A DNA stretch of 64,000 bases from Duganella sp. BuS-21 (GCA_041874725.1 CP097466.1:2480001-2544000), one strand, 5' to 3'; positions 48,998-60,759 are shown, counted from the stretch's first letter. A program made the numbers and translations. The notes: generated from the letters alone by a model not told the origin.

Positions 48998-49033
48998 AAA
49001 GCCGCCGGGCCGCAAAGCCCGGCGGCTTTTTTT
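48998..49033 (+). terminator. Intrinsic terminator after the TonB receptor
   Basis: AAAGCCGCCGGGC-CGCAAA-GCCCGGCGGCTTT with seven T. It also lies against the 3' end of the convergent TRIC gene. Confidence 0.92.
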
Positions 49034-49038
49034 GTGCT

Positions 49039-49674
49039 TTATTGTTTGTGATAATGCAGGTGCAGTTCGAACTTCCAGGTCACCAGGCGGAGGATGGTGA
49101 TGAAGGCGGCGCTGGTCCACAGCGCCGTATCGTCGGCGACGTCGGTGTATTGCAGGCCGATGTAGAGCCAGGCGCCGAAGAAGGCGCAGATGGCGTAGGG
49201 TTTGCCGTCGCGGAACACCATCGGCACTTCGTTGCAGACGATATCGCGCAACACGCCGCCGAAGATCCCGGTGATCACGCCCATCATGGAGGCGATGAAG
49301 ATCGGCATGTGGGCGGCCTGCGCCTGCGACACGCCGGCCACGGTGAACAGGCCGAGGCCGATGGCGTCGGCGACCACGATCACGCGTTCGGAAATAATCT
49401 GGCGCACGGTGCGCATCAGCGGCGTGGCCACCAGGGCCAGCACAAAGATCAGGATGGCGTAGCCCTCGTGCTGCACCCAGAACAGCGGACGCTTGTCGAG
49501 CAGGATGTCGCGCAGCGTGCCGCCGCCGAACGCGGCGATGAAGGCGACCGTGAAGACGCCGACGATGTCCATGCGCTTGCGGCGCGCTTCCACGAAGCCA
49601 GACAGCGCGCCGACCAGGATAGCCACGATTTCAATGATGGTGATCAGGGAGACGTGGACGGGGACAGGCTTCAT
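49039..49674 (-). CDS. TRIC-type cation channel family protein (UPF0126/YicG-like)
   Basis: The 211-aa inner-membrane protein has seven hydrophobic segments in two similar halves, each with the glycine-rich kink FGGGTLRDILL and FGGVLRDIVCNEVPMVF. This is the prokaryotic TRIC trimeric potassium channel pattern. The ATG at 49674 (MKPVPVHVSLITIIEIVAIL) is more likely than the TTG at 49689. It is monocistronic and convergent with the TonB receptor. Confidence 0.9.
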   Translation of the reverse strand: MKPVPVHVSLITIIEIVAILVGALSGFVEARRKRMDIVGVFTVAFIAAFGGGTLRDILLDKRPLFWVQHEGYAILIFVLALVATPLMRTVRQIISERVIVVADAIGLGLFTVAGVSQAQAAHMPIFIASMMGVITGIFGGVLRDIVCNEVPMVFRDGKPYAICAFFGAWLYIGLQYTDVADDTALWTSAAFITILRLVTWKFELHLHYHKQ

Positions 49675-49765
49675 GTGGTCTATGGACAAGGTTGCAATGT
49701 CCGTAGGTTAACATGACCTACCCGCGCCGGGTAGGTCTGTTGCAACATGGTAACGAAAAGGAAGA

Positions 49766-50437
49766 TTAGTAGCGTTGCGGCTGCAGCGCGGCGCGCAGCA
49801 GAACGATCAGAGCGCCTTCACCGCCGTCGTTGTTGCGTGCCTGGCAGAACGCCACCACGCCTTTTTGCACCAGCCAGCTATGCACCATGGTTTTCAGCAC
49901 TGGCTCCTGGCCGCGCGAGCCGAAGCCGCGGCCGTGAATCACGCACACGCAGCGGTGGTTGCGTTGTCCGGCCTTGGTCAGGAAGGCGCCCAGCGCATCG
50001 CGCGCCTGGTCGCGGTTCATGCCGTGCAGGTCCAGCTCCTCCTGCACCGGCCAGTGGCCCTTGCGCAGCTTCTTCATCACATCCGGACCGACGCCGGGCG
50101 CAGAATAGTTCAGCGCCGGATCGTCTTCCAGATAATGATCGACTTCAAACAGGTCCGACAAGGACTCGCGCAACACCGCCGCATCGTCCTCGGCCTGGCT
50201 CAGCTTGCGGGCCGGCGCGGCGCTGCCGGCGAGGCCCTTGGGCACCGTCGGCGGCACGTAGCGATCCGAGACCGGCATGCGCTGGACACCACCCAACTGC
50301 GACTGGAACAAATTGGCTTCCACCACCTGTTTCTTGACCTGCTTGGCGCGCTCCGCCTCGGCGACGGCGCGCGCGTCAGCCTGTTCCTTGAGCTGCTTGC
50401 TCAAGGATTTCAGGTCGGCGAAGTCTTTCAAGCCCAC
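49766..50437 (-). CDS. Smr-domain protein
   Basis: The 223-aa protein has a charged N-terminal helix (LKSLSKQLKEQADARAVAEA ERAKQ) and a C-terminal Smr domain with ELDLHGMNRDQARDALGAFL and the signature CVIHGRGFGSRGQEPVLK. Smr domains are nicking nucleases or RNA endonucleases; SmrB-type members cut mRNA at collided ribosomes. The layout (disordered N-terminus, LDLHG, HGRG) resembles SmrA/SmrB. It starts 17 nt after the trxB stop, so it is probably co-transcribed. Confidence 0.88.
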   Translation of the reverse strand: MGLKDFADLKSLSKQLKEQADARAVAEAERAKQVKKQVVEANLFQSQLGGVQRMPVSDRYVPPTVPKGLAGSAAPARKLSQAEDDAAVLRESLSDLFEVDHYLEDDPALNYSAPGVGPDVMKKLRKGHWPVQEELDLHGMNRDQARDALGAFLTKAGQRNHRCVCVIHGRGFGSRGQEPVLKTMVHSWLVQKGVVAFCQARNNDGGEGALIVLLRAALQPQRY

Positions 50438-50454
50438 TGTTTTTCTCCCAACGC

Positions 50455-51432
<978 letters not shown>

Positions 51433-51620
51433 TTAATCCGAATGTGGGGGCGTAAGCAAGGGCGACAAGGTAGCTCCCTATTGCAATCACGCAAGCAATA
51501 CAAGATTATAGTGCAAGCAGGGAATCAGGACGAATCGTGGGGGCGGTTGTTGCCCTTATGCCTTAGAATACCGCTATAGGAATATTTCCTGACCGCCAAC
51601 ATTGCACCACCTAGATACCT

Positions 51621-54026
51621 ATGAGTAGTAAAAAAGTTCAGGAACGCGCGCCGCGCACCAGTGCGGCGAGCGCTTCCGCATCGTCCGGCTACACCCGTAC
51701 TCCGACCGAGCGCCAACCCCTGCCGAACCGGCTGGTGCGGCTGCTGTCGGAAGCGCGGTGGCTGGCGCTGGCCGTCTTGGGCGTGTATTTCGTGCTGATT
51801 CTGGCCACCTACACCAAAACCGATCCGGGCTGGTCGCACGAGACGCTGGTGCCCAAGGTGGTCAATATGGGCGGCCGCACCGGCGCCTGGCTGTCCGACC
51901 TGCTGCTGTATATTTTCGGCATCTCGGCCTGGTGGTGGGCGTTCTGCCTGCTGCGCGTGGTGTGGAAAGGCTATCGCGGACTGACCAATAAATACGTGCT
52001 GTCGACCGAGCCGGAACCCGAGCACGCGCAGGAAGGCTTGATCCGCGCCATCGGTTTCGTGCTGCTGTTCATCGGCAGCGTGGGGCTGGAGTTCCTGCGC
52101 ATGCGCAGCCTGACCAGCCACGCCGAATTGCCGCGCGCTTCGGGCGGCGTGCTGGGCGAACTGATCGGCCATTCGGCCCATGTCGCCTTCGGCTTTACCG
52201 GCGCCACCTTGCTGTTGCTGCTGCTGTTCGGCCTGGGCTTCAGCCTGTTCTTCCAGGTGTCGTGGCTGGCCGTGGCCGAGCGCATCGGCGGCGGCATCGA
52301 GAGTGCGATCGACTGGTTCGTGCAGCGCTACCATTACCGCGAAGATCGCCGCCAGGGTGAAGTGGCGGCCGTCAAGCGCGAGGAAGTCGTCGTGCACGAG
52401 CGCGCCAAGCACGTGGAGAAGCATCCGGTGGCGGCGCCGACCATCAAGGTCGAGCCGCAGATCGTCACCGTGGTCAAGTCCGAGCGCGTGGAAAAAGAAC
52501 GCCAGGCCAACCTGTTCCAGGATATGCCGACCGGCGACGGCCAGCTGCCGGCCTTGTCGCTGCTCGATGAAGCGGCCGAAACGCAGGAAACCATCCCGAT
52601 CGAAACGCTGGAATTCACCAGCCGCCTGATCGAGAAGAAGTTGTCCGACTTCGGCGTCGACGCCAAGGTGGTGGCGGCCTATCCGGGCCCGGTGGTGACG
52701 CGCTACGAAATCGAACCGGCCACCGGCGTCAAGGGCAGCCAGATTGTGAATCTGGCGCGCGACCTGGCGCGCTCGCTGTCGCTGACCTCGATCCGCGTGG
52801 TCGAGACCATTCCAGGCAAGAACTTCATGGCGCTGGAGCTGCCGAATCCCAAGCGCCAGATCGTGCGCCTGAGCGAGATCGTCGGTTCCAAGGTCTACAA
52901 CGACAATCCGTCGCCGCTGACGGTGGCGCTGGGCAAGGACATCGCCGGCAAGCCGGTGGTGGCCGACCTGGCCAAGATGCCGCACTTGCTGGTGGCCGGT
53001 ACCACCGGCTCCGGTAAATCGGTGGGGATCAACGCCACCATCCTGTCGCTGCTGTACAAGTCGGACCCGAAAGATGTGCGCATGATCCTGATCGATCCGA
53101 AGATGCTGGAGATGTCGGTGTACGAAGGCATTCCGCACCTGCTGGCGCCGGTGGTGACCGACATGCGCCAGGCCGGCCACGCGCTGAACTGGGCGGTCAA
53201 CGAGATGGAGCGTCGCTACAAGCTGATGTCCAAGCTGGGCGTGCGTAACCTGGCCGGCTACAATGCCAAGATCGCCGACGCCAAGAAGCGCGAAGAACAC
53301 ATACCGAATCCGTTCAGCCTGACGCCGGACTCGCCGGAGCCGTTGGAAAAACTGCCGACCATCGTCATCATCATCGACGAATTGGCCGACCTGATGATGG
53401 TGGTCGGCAAAAAGGTGGAAGAGTTGATCGCCCGTATCGCGCAAAAGGCCCGTGCGGCCGGCCTGCACTTGATTCTGGCGACGCAGCGCCCATCTGTGGA
53501 CGTGATCACCGGCCTGATCAAGGCCAATATTCCGACCCGCATCGCGTTCCAGGTCTCGTCCAAGATCGACTCGCGGACCATTCTGGACCAGATGGGTGCG
53601 GAAGCCTTGCTGGGCATGGGCGACATGCTGTACATGCCGCCCGGCACCGGGCTGCCGGTCCGTGTGCACGGCGCCTTCGTGTCGGATGAAGAGGTGCACC
53701 GCGTGGTCAAGCACTTGAAGACCACGGGCGAGCCGGACTACATCGACGGCATCCTGGAAGGCGGCACGCTCGAAGGCGAGGGCGGCGGCGCCGATGGCGC
53801 GGCGGCGGGCGAGGGCGGCGGCGAAGCCGATCCGATGTACGATCAGGCGGTGCAGGTGGTGTTGAAAAACCGCCGCGCCTCGATCTCGCTGGTGCAGCGT
53901 CATCTGCGCATCGGCTACAACCGCGCGGCGCGCCTGCTGGAACAAATGGAAAATAGCGGCGTGGTCTCACCCATGCAATCGAACGGCAACCGCGAGATCC
54001 TCGCGCCCACTGCCAGTGCGGAATAA
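51621..54026 (+). CDS. ftsK: DNA translocase FtsK
   Basis: The 801-aa divisome protein pumps chromosome ends through the septum to the dif site. It has four N-terminal transmembrane helices (for example [18 protein letters not shown]), a short linker and an alpha/beta motor with Walker [19 protein letters not shown] (about 461) and Walker [16 protein letters not shown]. The C-terminal winged-helix gamma domain ([20 protein letters not shown] then [20 protein letters not shown]) reads KOPS. A Gly/Ala/Glu linker precedes gamma. lolA follows after 10 nt. Confidence 0.96.
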   Translation: MSSKKVQERAPRTSAASASASSGYTRTPTERQPLPNRLVRLLSEARWLALAVLGVYFVLILATYTKTDPGWSHETLVPKVVNMGGRTGAWLSDLLLYIFGISAWWWAFCLLRVVWKGYRGLTNKYVLSTEPEPEHAQEGLIRAIGFVLLFIGSVGLEFLRMRSLTSHAELPRASGGVLGELIGHSAHVAFGFTGATLLLLLLFGLGFSLFFQVSWLAVAERIGGGIESAIDWFVQRYHYREDRRQGEVAAVKREEVVVHERAKHVEKHPVAAPTIKVEPQIVTVVKSERVEKERQANLFQDMPTGDGQLPALSLLDEAAETQETIPIETLEFTSRLIEKKLSDFGVDAKVVAAYPGPVVTRYEIEPATGVKGSQIVNLARDLARSLSLTSIRVVETIPGKNFMALELPNPKRQIVRLSEIVGSKVYNDNPSPLTVALGKDIAGKPVVADLAKMPHLLVAGTTGSGKSVGINATILSLLYKSDPKDVRMILIDPKMLEMSVYEGIPHLLAPVVTDMRQAGHALNWAVNEMERRYKLMSKLGVRNLAGYNAKIADAKKREEHIPNPFSLTPDSPEPLEKLPTIVIIIDELADLMMVVGKKVEELIARIAQKARAAGLHLILATQRPSVDVITGLIKANIPTRIAFQVSSKIDSRTILDQMGAEALLGMGDMLYMPPGTGLPVRVHGAFVSDEEVHRVVKHLKTTGEPDYIDGILEGGTLEGEGGGADGAAAGEGGGEADPMYDQAVQVVLKNRRASISLVQRHLRIGYNRAARLLEQMENSGVVSPMQSNGNREILAPTASAE

Positions 54027-54036
54027 AAGGAACTCT

Positions 54037-54738
54037 ATGACCAATCCACCGTCATTCCCGCGCACGCGGGAATCCATGCTGCGTATAGGATCCCGCTTGC
54101 GCGGGAACGACATGTTCAAGTCCCTGATCGCTGCGACATGCGGCCTGCTGCTGGCGGGCGGCGCCCACGCCAGCGCGCTGGAGCAGTTCAAATCCTTCGT
54201 TGCCTCCACCAAGGCGGCCAAGGGCGAGTTCACCCAGCGCCAGGTGAAAAGCACCACCGGCGAAACGCCGAAAGTCTCGACCCAGGCCAGCGGCACCTTC
54301 GTGTTCGCCCGTCCCGGCAAATTCATCTGGACCTACACCAAGCCTTACGAGCAGGTGCTGCAGGCCGATGGCGACCAGCTGTTCATCTTCGACAAGGATC
54401 TGAACCAGGTCACCACCAAGAAGCTGGGCGATGCGCTGGGCTCGTCGCCGGCGGCGATCCTGTTCGGCAGCAACGACCTGGAAAAGAATTTCACGCTGTC
54501 GGAAGGCGGCACGCGCGACGGCCTGGAGTGGCTGAAAGCACTGCCGAAAGCCAAGGACACCAGCTTCGAGCAAATCGCCATCGGCCTGCGCAACGGCTTG
54601 CCGGAAGCGATGGAGCTGAAGGATTCCTTCGGCCAGACCTCGGTGCTGAAATTCACCAAGATTGAAAAAAATCCGGCGCTGAATGCCGCGAGTTTTAAAT
54701 TTGTCATGCCCAAGGGCGCCGACGTATTCAATAATTGA
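54037..54738 (+). CDS. lolA: Outer-membrane lipoprotein carrier LolA with repeat-derived N-terminal extension
   Basis: LolA carries lipoproteins across the periplasm. The family body is clear: [20 protein letters not shown], then [20 protein letters not shown] and [20 protein letters not shown]. The strong AAGGA site belongs to ATG 54037, but a 61-bp REP-like hairpin lies in frame between that start and the signal peptide ([20 protein letters not shown], from ATG 54112). Translation from 54037 adds 25 residues ([20 protein letters not shown] and so on) before the signal peptide. An internal start at 54112 has only a weak GGGAA. Co-transcribed with ftsK. Confidence 0.88.
   Translation: MTNPPSFPRTRESMLRIGSRLRGNDMFKSLIAATCGLLLAGGAHASALEQFKSFVASTKAAKGEFTQRQVKSTTGETPKVSTQASGTFVFARPGKFIWTYTKPYEQVLQADGDQLFIFDKDLNQVTTKKLGDALGSSPAAILFGSNDLEKNFTLSEGGTRDGLEWLKALPKAKDTSFEQIAIGLRNGLPEAMELKDSFGQTSVLKFTKIEKNPALNAASFKFVMPKGADVFNN
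54051..54111. repeat. Paired ATTCCCGCG hairpin inside the lolA 5' end
   Basis: GTCATTCCCGCG..CGCGGGAATCCATG and GGATCCCGC..GCGGGAACGAC, the same arrangement as at 31977 and inside both MITEs. It is inserted within the coding frame, keeping it open. Confidence 0.88.
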
Positions 54739-54768
54739 ACGCTCAATAAGCGGGTAGTTACCGATTCC

Positions 54769-54800
54769 AACGCCGCAGCTGCGACGCTGCGGCGTTTTTC
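54769..54800 (+). terminator. Intrinsic terminator of lolA
   Basis: ACGCCGCAGC-TGCGAC-GCTGCGGCGT followed by TTTT, 31 nt after the stop and just before rarA. Confidence 0.85.
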
Positions 54801-54811
54801 CATTTCAGACC

Positions 54812-56116
54812 ATGGCAGATTTATTTTCCACCGAACCGCGCCAGCCGCTGGCCGAAGCGCTGCGGCCCAAGACGCTGGATGATGTCGTCGGCCAGCGCCA
54901 CCTGCTGGGGCCGGGCAAGCCGCTGCGCCTGGCGTTCGAGTCGGGCCAGCCGCATTCGATGATTTTGTGGGGGCCGCCGGGCGTCGGCAAGACCACGCTG
55001 GCGCGGCTGACGGCGCATGCCTACGCCTGCGAGTTCATCGCCTTGTCGGCCGTGTTCTCGGGCGTGAAGGACATCCGCGCGGCGATGGAACAGGCGCAGC
55101 ACAACCTCGACCTGGGCAAGCACACCATCCTGTTTGTCGACGAGATCCACCGCTTCAACAAATCGCAGCAGGACGCCTTGCTGCCGTATGCGGAATCGGG
55201 CCTGGTGACGCTGATCGGCGCCACCACCGAGAACCCGTCGTTCGAGGTCAACTCGGCGCTGCTGTCGCGCTCGCAGGTCTACGTGCTGAAGTCGTTCGAC
55301 GAGGCCGAACTGCGGCAAATGGTCGACCGCGCACGCGCAAAGGTGCTGACGCACCTGGAGTTTGAAGAGGCCGCCATCGACACGCTGATCGGCTACGCCG
55401 ACGGCGACGGCCGCCGCCTGCTCAATCTGCTGGAGCAAACCAGCATGGCGGCCAACGCCGCCAAGACCAACAAGATCACCGCTGAGTTCATCCAGAACGC
55501 GCTGACCTTGAACGCGCGCCGCTTCGACAAGGGCGGCGACAACTTCTACGACCAGATCTCGGCCTTGCACAAATCGGTGCGCGGCTCGAATCCGGATGCG
55601 GCTTTGTACTGGCTGTGCCGCATGCTCGACGGTGGCGCCGACGCGCGCTACCTGTCGCGCCGCATCGTGCGCATGGCGTGGGAAGACATCGGCCTGGCCG
55701 ACCCGCGTGCCATGCAGATCGCCAACGACGCCGCCACCACCTTCGAGCGGCTCGGTTCGCCGGAAGGGGAGTTGGCGCTGGGGCAAGCGGTGGTCTATTT
55801 GGCGATCGCGGCCAAGAGCAATGCCGGCTACAACGCCTACAACCAGGCGATGGCGTTCGTGCGCAAGGACAAATCGCGCGAAGTGCCGGTCCACCTGCGC
55901 AACGCGCCGACCAAGCTGATGAAGGAACTGGGCTATGGTCACGAATACCGCTACGCCCACGACGAACCGCACGCCTACGCCGCCGGCGAAACCTACTTCC
56001 CCGACGACATGCGCGAACCGGGCTGGTACCAACCGGTCCCGCGCGGCCTGGAATCGAAAATCGCCGACAAAATGGCCTTCCTGCGCAAGCTGGATGAGGA
56101 TGCGGGCAAGAGCTAG
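54812..56116 (+). CDS. rarA: Replication-associated recombination protein A
   Basis: The 434-aa AAA+ clamp-loader-like ATPase acts at stalled replication forks. It has [20 protein letters not shown], Walker [10 protein letters not shown] (54-62), Walker [21 protein letters not shown], sensor 1 [20 protein letters not shown], and the C-terminal tetramerisation part YKAYNQAM-type sequence ([20 protein letters not shown]). Length is normal. ftsK-lolA-rarA-(serS) is a conserved order, here with a hydrolase, a lipoprotein and a small secreted peptide inserted before serS. Confidence 0.96.
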   Translation: MADLFSTEPRQPLAEALRPKTLDDVVGQRHLLGPGKPLRLAFESGQPHSMILWGPPGVGKTTLARLTAHAYACEFIALSAVFSGVKDIRAAMEQAQHNLDLGKHTILFVDEIHRFNKSQQDALLPYAESGLVTLIGATTENPSFEVNSALLSRSQVYVLKSFDEAELRQMVDRARAKVLTHLEFEEAAIDTLIGYADGDGRRLLNLLEQTSMAANAAKTNKITAEFIQNALTLNARRFDKGGDNFYDQISALHKSVRGSNPDAALYWLCRMLDGGADARYLSRRIVRMAWEDIGLADPRAMQIANDAATTFERLGSPEGELALGQAVVYLAIAAKSNAGYNAYNQAMAFVRKDKSREVPVHLRNAPTKLMKELGYGHEYRYAHDEPHAYAAGETYFPDDMREPGWYQPVPRGLESKIADKMAFLRKLDEDAGKS

Positions 56117-56149
56117 GCCGTTGATACCTGAGGCGCCTACTATCCTGCT

Positions 56150-56287
56150 ATTCAGGGTCAGCTCTGTCATTCGGACAGCCGAACCAATTGTCTGATTTAC
56201 GTCAATACGCAAATTTGGGGATTTTTGCGTATTGATAAAGATCAAAGATCTGCACTGACTGTCCAAATGACAGAGCTGACCCTGAAT
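56150..56287. repeat. Long nested palindrome of the GGGTCAG family
   Basis: Outer arms of 29 nt (beginning ATTCAGGGTCAGCTCTGTCA; right arm 56259-56287) pair with one mismatch. Inside lies a second hairpin, CAATACGCAAA...TTTGCGTATTG. The 56117-56351 interval holds nothing else apparent. Confidence 0.85.
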
Positions 56288-56351
56288 TTACGTACAGTGT
56301 GAATTGTTGTTAAGATAGAAGATTAACGAATTCGCAGGTCAGAGGAGCAGC

Positions 56352-57185
56352 ATGCAGCCGGCAATGGTGGTCGACGGGGTCGACGTGTATATCGAAGGCG
56401 AGGGGACCGAGACGATCGTCATGATTCATGGCTGGCCGGATACCTATCGCCTGTGGGATGCGCAGGTCGCCGAGCTGAAGAGCCGCTATCGCTGCGTGCG
56501 CTTCACGCTGCCTGGCTTTGACATCGGCAAGCCACGCCGTTCCTATACGCTGAACGCCATGCTGCGCGTGCTGCTGCATATCGTCAACAGCGTCGGCCAG
56601 AAGCAGAAGGTGATTCTGATGCTGCACGACTGGGGTTGCGTGTTCGGCTATGAGTTTTATATGCGGAACAAAGGACTGGTGTCGGCGATCGTCGGCGTCG
56701 ATATCGGCGATGCGCAATCGAAAGCCACGGCGCGCTCGCGCTCGGTCGGGCAGAAGTTGATGGTGTCCAGCTACCAAAGCACGCTGGCGCTGGCTTGGGC
56801 CATCGGCGGCCCGATCGGCAATGCGATGACCAAGGTTATGGTCGGCATGCTGGGCGCACCGTCGCCGAAGCAGTACGTCAGCTCCGGCATGAACTATCCG
56901 TATTACATCTTGACGGCCGGCGCTGCCGGTTCGTACAGTTCGCTGGTGCCGTTCGTGCCGAAAGTGCCGATGCTGTACATCTACGGCACCAACAAGCCCT
57001 TTATGTTCCACTCGCCGCAATGGACCGAGGCCATGGCGGCCAGGGAGGGCTGCCAAGTGGTGGCGCTGGCAACCGATCACTGGCCGATGCTGCGCGCGCC
57101 GCAGCGCTTCAACGATATCGTCATCAACTGGCTGGACAAGCCAGCCCAGAATGATGGCAGTTCGGAAGAGGAAGACGCCGCTTAA
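56352..57185 (+). CDS. Alpha/beta hydrolase with Asp nucleophile (epoxide hydrolase/dehalogenase-like)
   Basis: The 277-aa enzyme has the oxyanion HGWPDTYRLW (about 26-35), the nucleophile elbow LHDWGCVFGY with D93, and a C-terminal His in ATDHWPMLRAP. An Asp nucleophile in HDWG is typical for epoxide hydrolases and haloalkane dehalogenases. The cap domain is short. No signal peptide. AGAGGAG precedes the ATG. Its end overlaps the stop of the convergent lipoprotein gene by 4 nt. Substrate unknown. Confidence 0.87.
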   Translation: MQPAMVVDGVDVYIEGEGTETIVMIHGWPDTYRLWDAQVAELKSRYRCVRFTLPGFDIGKPRRSYTLNAMLRVLLHIVNSVGQKQKVILMLHDWGCVFGYEFYMRNKGLVSAIVGVDIGDAQSKATARSRSVGQKLMVSSYQSTLALAWAIGGPIGNAMTKVMVGMLGAPSPKQYVSSGMNYPYYILTAGAAGSYSSLVPFVPKVPMLYIYGTNKPFMFHSPQWTEAMAAREGCQVVALATDHWPMLRAPQRFNDIVINWLDKPAQNDGSSEEEDAA

Positions 57186-57601
57186 CGCAGGCGGATCGGC
57201 TTCTGGTACGGGGCAAACGGCGGCGGCGGCAGTTGCGCGTCGGCATACGCCTGACGGAAGCATTCGGCTTTCTTGCCCTGGACGTCGGTGGTGCTGCGGG
57301 TCACTTTGCCAGCCGCATCGAGCGTCAGCACGATCACGACCGGATGGCGCGACAGGTCGTGGCAGTTGCCGCGCTCGTCGAGCTTTTTGGTATTGTTGAA
57401 GTTGAGCGAAATCTCTTCGTACTTGGTGGCTTTCTCGTTCGGGAACTGGGCGTTGAACTTGTTCATCTCGGCCGCGAAGTTCGGATTCGCCGGCGGCGGC
57501 GGTTCATTGCTATCCGCCGAGGAGCCGCCCATGGTGGAGCAACCGCTTGCGATCAGCATCACGGCGGCAGCCGCTGCAATTTTCTGGATATGGTTTTTCA
57601 T
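57182..57601 (-). CDS. Small lipoprotein (139 aa)
   Basis: Signal MKNHIQKIAAAAAVMLIASG with lipobox IASGC, then a Ser/Pro/Asn-rich linker and a compact domain with two Cys (RGNCHDLSRH and KKAECFRQAY). VVIVLTLDAAGKVTRSTTDV followed by LPPPPFAPYQKPIRL resembles the C-terminal domain of TonB/TolA-type proteins, so it may be a periplasmic TonB-C-like domain. The call of lipoprotein is safe; the function is open. AGGAGAAG lies before the ATG. Confidence 0.75.
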   Translation of the reverse strand: MKNHIQKIAAAAAVMLIASGCSTMGGSSADSNEPPPPANPNFAAEMNKFNAQFPNEKATKYEEISLNFNNTKKLDERGNCHDLSRHPVVIVLTLDAAGKVTRSTTDVQGKKAECFRQAYADAQLPPPPFAPYQKPIRLR

Positions 57602-57857
57602 CTCTTCTCCTTGATTAATGTTCTGTTGAGTACATAGTACAAATTTTGCTCATCATGTGGCGCACGATTAGTTGCGTAGGAGAAATCCTACAATGCGGGC
57701 GGCGGAGTTCAGCGCATACGAATACCCCCCCGTGTTTTGCATTTCAGGCGCCGTTTTTAGCGCTTCATCGCATCCTCCGCGCAGGATAGAACGCCTTTAG
57801 GTACAGTACAACCATACCGCAGCACTGAATCAAACCAACCACCTGAAGGAGAACATC
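57602..57857. promoter_or_regulatory. Divergent promoter interval with inverted repeat
   Basis: Between the lipoprotein and the 66-aa gene, GTAGGA-GAAA-TCCTAC (57676-57691) is a perfect inverted repeat that could be an operator. No -35/-10 pair is assigned with confidence. Confidence 0.4.
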
Positions 57858-58058
57858 ATGAGCATCGCTAAACACATGGAAATCATCTTTGTCGCCGCCA
57901 CCGTTATCGCCGGCGCCACCACTTTCGCCACCGCCGCCGATGACCGCGCCGACTTCTCGATGCCGGCTGCCAAAGTCGCCGTGGTCGCCAAGGCCGACAT
58001 GCCGACCGTGACCGTGAGCGCCAAGCGCCTGACCGCCGCCGAAAAAGCCGCGCTGTAA
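57858..58058 (+). CDS. Small secreted peptide (66 aa)
   Basis: A well-placed GAAGGAGA precedes ATG 57858. The product has a hydrophobic signal (MEIIFVAATVIAGATTFATA, cleavage before ADDRADFSM) and a roughly 40-residue mature part, MPAAKVAVVAKADMPTVTVS followed by AKRLTAAEKAAL. It has no cysteines. The VTVSAKRLT(A/P)AEKA ending resembles small secreted proteins of this family of bacteria, but no function is known. It sits 90 nt upstream of serS. Confidence 0.65.
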   Translation: MSIAKHMEIIFVAATVIAGATTFATAADDRADFSMPAAKVAVVAKADMPTVTVSAKRLTAAEKAAL

Positions 58059-59444
<1,386 letters not shown>

Positions 59445-59469
59445 TCCTTCCATTTTCTCAAGCACCTGC

Positions 59470-59475
59470 TATAAT
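59470..59475 (+). promoter_or_regulatory. Likely -10 box of the tRNA-Ser genes
   Basis: TATAAT 32 nt before the first tRNA-Ser, with a weak TTCCAT 16 nt upstream as -35. Confidence 0.55.
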
Positions 59476-59507
59476 CTTGCCTTCTCGCAGCAGCAGGTGG
59501 GAAAAAC

Positions 59508-59597
<90 letters not shown>

Positions 59598-59639
59598 ACT
59601 TGTTTGGATGTGAGAAAAAGTAGTAAAAATGCGTCACCA

Positions 59640-59730
<91 letters not shown>

Positions 59731-59740
59731 TATTCAATAA

Positions 59741-59767
59741 AAAAGCCTCCGCAAGGAGGCTTTTTTA
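59741..59767 (+). terminator. Intrinsic terminator of the tRNA-Ser pair
   Basis: AAAAGCCTCC-GCAA-GGAGGCTTTT plus T-run. The same sequence recurs after the tRNA-like element at 59879, where a MITE has split it. Confidence 0.9.
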
Positions 59768-59778
59768 TTTTCCGAACA

Positions 59779-59878
59779 GGAGAGGAGCGAGCGCAGCTCG
59801 CGCGTGGGATTCGAAGACTCGCGCTTACCAGCGCGAGGGCGGCCTGCAGGATGTAGGCGAATCCCACCCTCTCCGCCA
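59779..59878 (+). ncRNA. tRNA-Ser-ended structured element (five predicted helices, ends in CCA)
   Basis: It begins GGAGAGG and ends CGAATCCCACCCTCTCCGCCA-like, as tRNA-Ser does, so the 7-bp acceptor stem and CCA are kept. The interior is different. Predicted helices are 59787-59792/59796-59801, 59804-59813/59858-59867 (10 bp, GTGGGATTCG with CGAATCCCAC), 59818-59824/59831-59837 and 59842-59847/59853-59858. There is no anticodon arm or T-loop, so it is not a working tRNA. The 5' part equals the reverse complement of a tRNA-Ser 3' end with an 18-nt hairpin inserted. Downstream 29 nt match those after tRNA-Ser copy 2. Confidence 0.6.
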
Positions 59879-59907
59879 GTATTCAATAAAAAAGCCTCCG
59901 CAAGGAG

Positions 59908-60041
59908 TAATGCCGTTAAGTTAAGCTGAAAATAGGCTTCGTCATTCCCGCGAATGCGGGAATCCATGAGGCGCATGCCCGGCTAACTCAGCATGGATCC
60001 CGGCGTTCGCCGGGACGACATCGCTTAACTTAACGGCATTA
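59908..60041. mobile_element. 134-bp MITE, copy 2 (in the terminator after the tRNA-like element)
   Basis: Same 19-bp perfect terminal inverted repeats and interior as copy 1 with a single difference (CCCGGCGTT for CCCGGCTTT). The flanks CCGCAAGGAG (59898-59907) and CCGCAAGGGG (60042-60051) are a 10-bp target duplication with one change, made in the loop and 3' arm of the terminator. Confidence 0.88.
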
Positions 60042-60076
60042 CCGCAAGGGGGCTTTTTTATTTTCCGATGCGATTG

Positions 60077-60102
60077 CTGTATTGGTCGGGCGACTAATAC
60101 AG
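60077..60102. promoter_or_regulatory. 26-bp inverted-repeat operator ahead of the LysE exporter
   Basis: CTGTATTGGTC-GGGC-GACTAATACAG, 11-bp arms with one mismatch, 63 nt before the ATG. It is the best candidate site for the MocR-type regulator encoded as the second gene. Confidence 0.6.
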
Positions 60103-60165
60103 CATGTGTCTGTCGGCGCATCCTTGTGCCTTGTCCGCTTCGTGCCGCGCTTCTAGACTGGGCGC

Positions 60166-60750
60166 ATGAACGAACTCATCCCCCTCATCAGCTACTGCTT
60201 TGTCATGTCGGTCTCGCCCGGCCCCAACAACGTCATGCTCGCCACCACGGCCGCCAACTTCGGCAGCCGTGGCGCGCTGCCGGTCATCCTCGGCATCCAG
60301 GCCGGGATGTTCGTGCAAACTATCTTGATGTGCGCAGGGCTGGCCAGCGTCTTCATCGCCTGGCCGCTGGCGCAGCAGTTCCTGCGCATCGCCGGATCGC
60401 TGTACCTGATCTTTTTGGCGTGGAAGCTCGCCGGCGCATCGGTGGCGCAAGCACCCGCGCCCAAGGCGATTTCCTTCACCCAGGCGGCGACTTTCCAGGC
60501 GCTCAATCCCAAGAGCTGGCTCAAGACGGTGACGATGGCGTCGGTGTTCATGCCGGCCAGCCGCGATATGCTGGGCGATGCGCTGGCATTGGCCGCCATC
60601 GGCGTCGTGGTCGGCGCACCCTGCAATGCCGTGTGGGCGCTGTTCGGTGCTTCGATGCGCCGCTTGTTGACCGAACCGCGCAACCAGCGCATCTTCAATT
60701 TGACCATGGGCGCCATCCTGCTGGTCCTGGCCCTGATGTTTTTGCGCTAG
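60166..60750 (+). CDS. LysE/RhtB-family amino-acid exporter
   Basis: The 194-aa inner-membrane protein has six hydrophobic segments. It carries the family N-terminus SVSPGPNNVMLATTAANFGS, then FLRIAGSLYLIFLAWKLAGA and FQALNPKSWLKTVTMASVF. Members export amino acids or related small molecules. The gene is 9 nt upstream of the MocR regulator on the same strand, so the pair likely forms a self-controlled export unit. The substrate is unknown. Confidence 0.9.
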   Translation: MNELIPLISYCFVMSVSPGPNNVMLATTAANFGSRGALPVILGIQAGMFVQTILMCAGLASVFIAWPLAQQFLRIAGSLYLIFLAWKLAGASVAQAPAPKAISFTQAATFQALNPKSWLKTVTMASVFMPASRDMLGDALALAAIGVVVGAPCNAVWALFGASMRRLLTEPRNQRIFNLTMGAILLVLALMFLR

Positions 60751-60759
60751 ACTCCAGCC

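Noticed and set aside
51525..53945. 806-codon open frame antisense to ftsK
   Set aside because: Shadow frame rich in His/Gln/Arg; ftsK on the other strand is complete and well supported.
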